The notes under the pieces: generated by a model
The model's input: only the letters and a program-made list of their open reading frames with translations
What the model was told of the DNA's origin: nothing
The model's database searches: none
Source of the DNA: Chara braunii
Lineage: Eukaryota; Streptophyta; Charophyceae; Charales; Characeae
Assembly (NCBI GenBank): GCA_003427395.1
Contig: BFEA01000425.1
Location: 598,461-644,124 of the forward strand
Direction: 5' to 3'
DNA length: 45,664 nt
Made by a program: the position numbers and the translations under genes
Shown here: positions 44,011-45,664 of the stretch, in pieces
Layout of the letters: the number at the start of each line of letters is the position of its first letter
How positions within the stretch are numbered: position 1 is the stretch's first letter

Positions 44011-44250
44011 AGAGAGAGACATGATTTAAATAAAGAAAAAAAAACACAAAATTGAAGAGTTCAATGTCGAATGGTGGAAAAAAAAAAAAAAAACTCTTCA
44101 AATCCAGGTACAAAGATAGAAACAGAAAAAAAAATAGGGACAAATAGGTAGAAAAAAAAAATGGAAAATCTGATTCAGAGGAAGAGCAAGCGAGAAAGAC
44201 AATAAAGTCAAATTTAACTGTTTTATTGCAAAATTTTTCAAATATCATTA
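42876..44250. other. A-run, GA-rich region, no recognisable gene
   Basis: A run of about 60 A spans 43022-43081, followed by a T-run at 43093-43104. Two GAGGTTAATYAA words (43119 and 43239) hint at a repeat. From 43400 to 43760 the sequence is mixed, with no RNA gene that I can fold or recognise. From 43865 to 44020 GA repeats dominate, with a 45-base block (GAGAGGACTTAAATAAGAGAGAGA) partly duplicated near 43880-43930, followed by several A-runs. No coding region is supported. Confidence 0.55.
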
Positions 44251-44381
44251 CTCATCCTACTTGAATCGGAACATTTTTGTAGCTACCATACTCCACGTCA
44301 CCCACCCTACTTCAACCGCTCATTTTACTTCTTTTAGTCTAATATAATTCACTTCCTATTTAATAGCAAACACAAATTTCA

Positions 44382-45662
44382 CTACACATCTACATCATCA
44401 TTTTCACGAAGTCGCCTCCTCCTCTCTTCCATTGCGAACTCCTCCTGCTCACTAAGAATGATATCCCCATCAGGATAAAGGTCCGTCGCATTGTCAGACG
44501 TAGGTTTAACAACCGTCAAATCATTAATATTTTTATAATCTCCCCTCGTCATATACCTAAACCAGTGACACGAAGGACATAGACGCCTCAATGCTTCTAT
44601 CAAGGCGAACACCATTTCCTGCAATCTTGTCTTATATTTCATGTTGATGCTCTCCAGAGCATTCAACTTTTTTTTAACATTCGCCATCTCCTTCATAAAC
44701 CTCGTTTGCGAATGAGCAGTAATGACATTCCCCAACAAAACTCTCAAAGTGTATAATTGTTCTTTGTAACCTCTAATCATGGCAGTTGTGAGTCTCTCCT
44801 CACATAGCTCGGCAAAATTTTGCCTGAATATAGAATTCATTAACTCTTCATGTGTCTCCTTGTACAAATGCCCAAGCGCAATTACTGTTCCCCTCAACTG
44901 ATTATCACTCACCGGAAACTTCATCACACTTTGCACCTCCAGCAATGCATTCCTATGCACCAGCTCCACACCGACCATCCGTAATGATTCTAACATAACA
45001 ATCAAACGCGTTTTCGGAAGCTCCTCCAAAGTTTCAGTCGATGAAATCTCAAACAGGTCCGAGGCAAAAGAAGGATCAATTGACGGCAAGACACCCATTA
45101 ACAACATATTTCTTATCCCACTTTCCGCTTTTTCTAATTGGTCACGCAAATGTTGAACCTCTTCTGAAAAATGTGGGTTAACTCTCGTACTAAGCTTACA
45201 AACATTGTCCAACAATTCGTTTCTAATAGAAGATTGAATTAACTCCTTAAACTCTCTGTCTATCTGCTCGGCAGCATCCGCCTCCTTCTTCAAAACGCCA
45301 TCACCAAATACAGAGGAATCTCTTACCTCTTCACTTCGTTTTGTTTCAATGAAACTTTCGACCACTGCCCGTGCATTCAACTCAACTTTCTGAAATGCAT
45401 TTCGCAATGCAATCACTTCCTCCTCCTTCTTTTTCAACATTCCGAGCAACTCATCCTTAGTCCATCGAAGACCCTCATTGTCTGTCAAGTAGCGTCCACA
45501 CATCTCCTTCAACGCAAAGTCACTCGGAAGCTTACCTTCGACATTGTACTACACTTTAGGCTGCTTTCCATGGAGACGTTGTTCTCTCTCATGAATTTCA
45601 TTCCCCTGGCTATAGTCGTACCATTCCTGACATTTTGCAAGGTACCTATCTTTCAGGTGATC
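44382..45662 (-). CDS. Unknown coiled-coil protein, runs off the right edge
   Basis: A 376-codon minus-strand frame (ATG at 45512) is clean to its TAG/TAA end near 44382. Upstream the same phase stays open to the window edge apart from one TAG (45549-45551, after QPKV), so the protein probably starts outside the window and the TAG may be a mutated sense codon. It is rich in Glu, Lys and Leu. Coiled-coil stretches are around LLGMLKKKEEEVIALRNAF, VQHLRDQLEKAESGIRNML and the MANVKKKLNALESI region. A single CPSCHW pair lies near the C-terminus, and the end is acidic/basic (EERRRRLRENDDVDV). I know no family for it. Its sense-like composition suggests a real gene or a recent transposon ORF. Confidence 0.5.
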
Positions 45663-45664
45663 TT

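Overview
This window looks like transposon-dense nuclear DNA of a eukaryote, most likely in the green lineage. The signs are plant-type LINEs with CCHC ORF1 proteins, a chromodomain-type Ty3/gypsy remnant, a RepHel Helitron, a Tourist/Harbinger-like MITE, long GA/CT and TA microsatellites, and a scaffold gap of 433 N. The pairing of a proline-rich CCHC/coiled-coil protein with a GIY-YIG domain reminds me of charophyte (Chara-like) repeats. That assignment rests on memory and is weak. I found no rRNA, tRNA, CRISPR array or bacterial-type operon, and no host gene I can name.

Layout. (1) 1-7600, minus strand: a broken non-LTR retrotransposon (LINE-1 copy, 'LINE A') with CCHC ORF1, apurinic endonuclease and reverse transcriptase. 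An array of TGACGTG-bearing repeats lies just upstream of its ORF1. (2) 7998-26010, minus strand: a nested Penelope-like element (PLE) locus, the centrepiece. Read on the minus strand it runs: partial copy B (RT C-terminus, hammerhead ribozyme, tail; 26010-23506); then a body with a CCHC/proline-rich/coiled-coil region and a GIY-YIG nuclease (23160-20851); then a PLE-type RT (18581-16165); then a second copy of the same RT-C-terminus/hammerhead/tail block (16405-15453 plus 8302-7998). This is the pLTR-body-pLTR plan of PLEs with the nuclease N-terminal to the RT. Two later insertions split it: a Ty3/gypsy remnant (18608 to about 20855) and a 5'-truncated LINE ('LINE B', 8303-15452, plus strand), which itself carries a 454-bp MITE. 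(3) 26011-34300: no recognisable gene. It holds alternating tandem repeats of about 122 bp, seven copies of a CCCAAACTTATGGG motif, a large foldback with a 20-bp tandem repeat, and a 26-bp palindrome. (4) 34300-34905: a CT/TA/AG microsatellite around the gap. (5) 35284-42875, minus strand: a decayed RepHel Helitron followed by two abutting open frames of unknown function. (6) 44382-45662, minus strand: an unknown coiled-coil protein running off the right edge.

How the parts work together: the PLE parts form one retrotransposition unit (GIY-YIG nicking, RT copying, self-cleaving RNA in the terminal repeats). The two hammerhead copies share a helix II in which a U:A pair in one is C:G in the other, which argues that the RNA fold was under selection. 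Most elements here are dead. Many disabling changes turn Trp, Arg or Gln codons into stops, as expected from decay of methylated cytosines.
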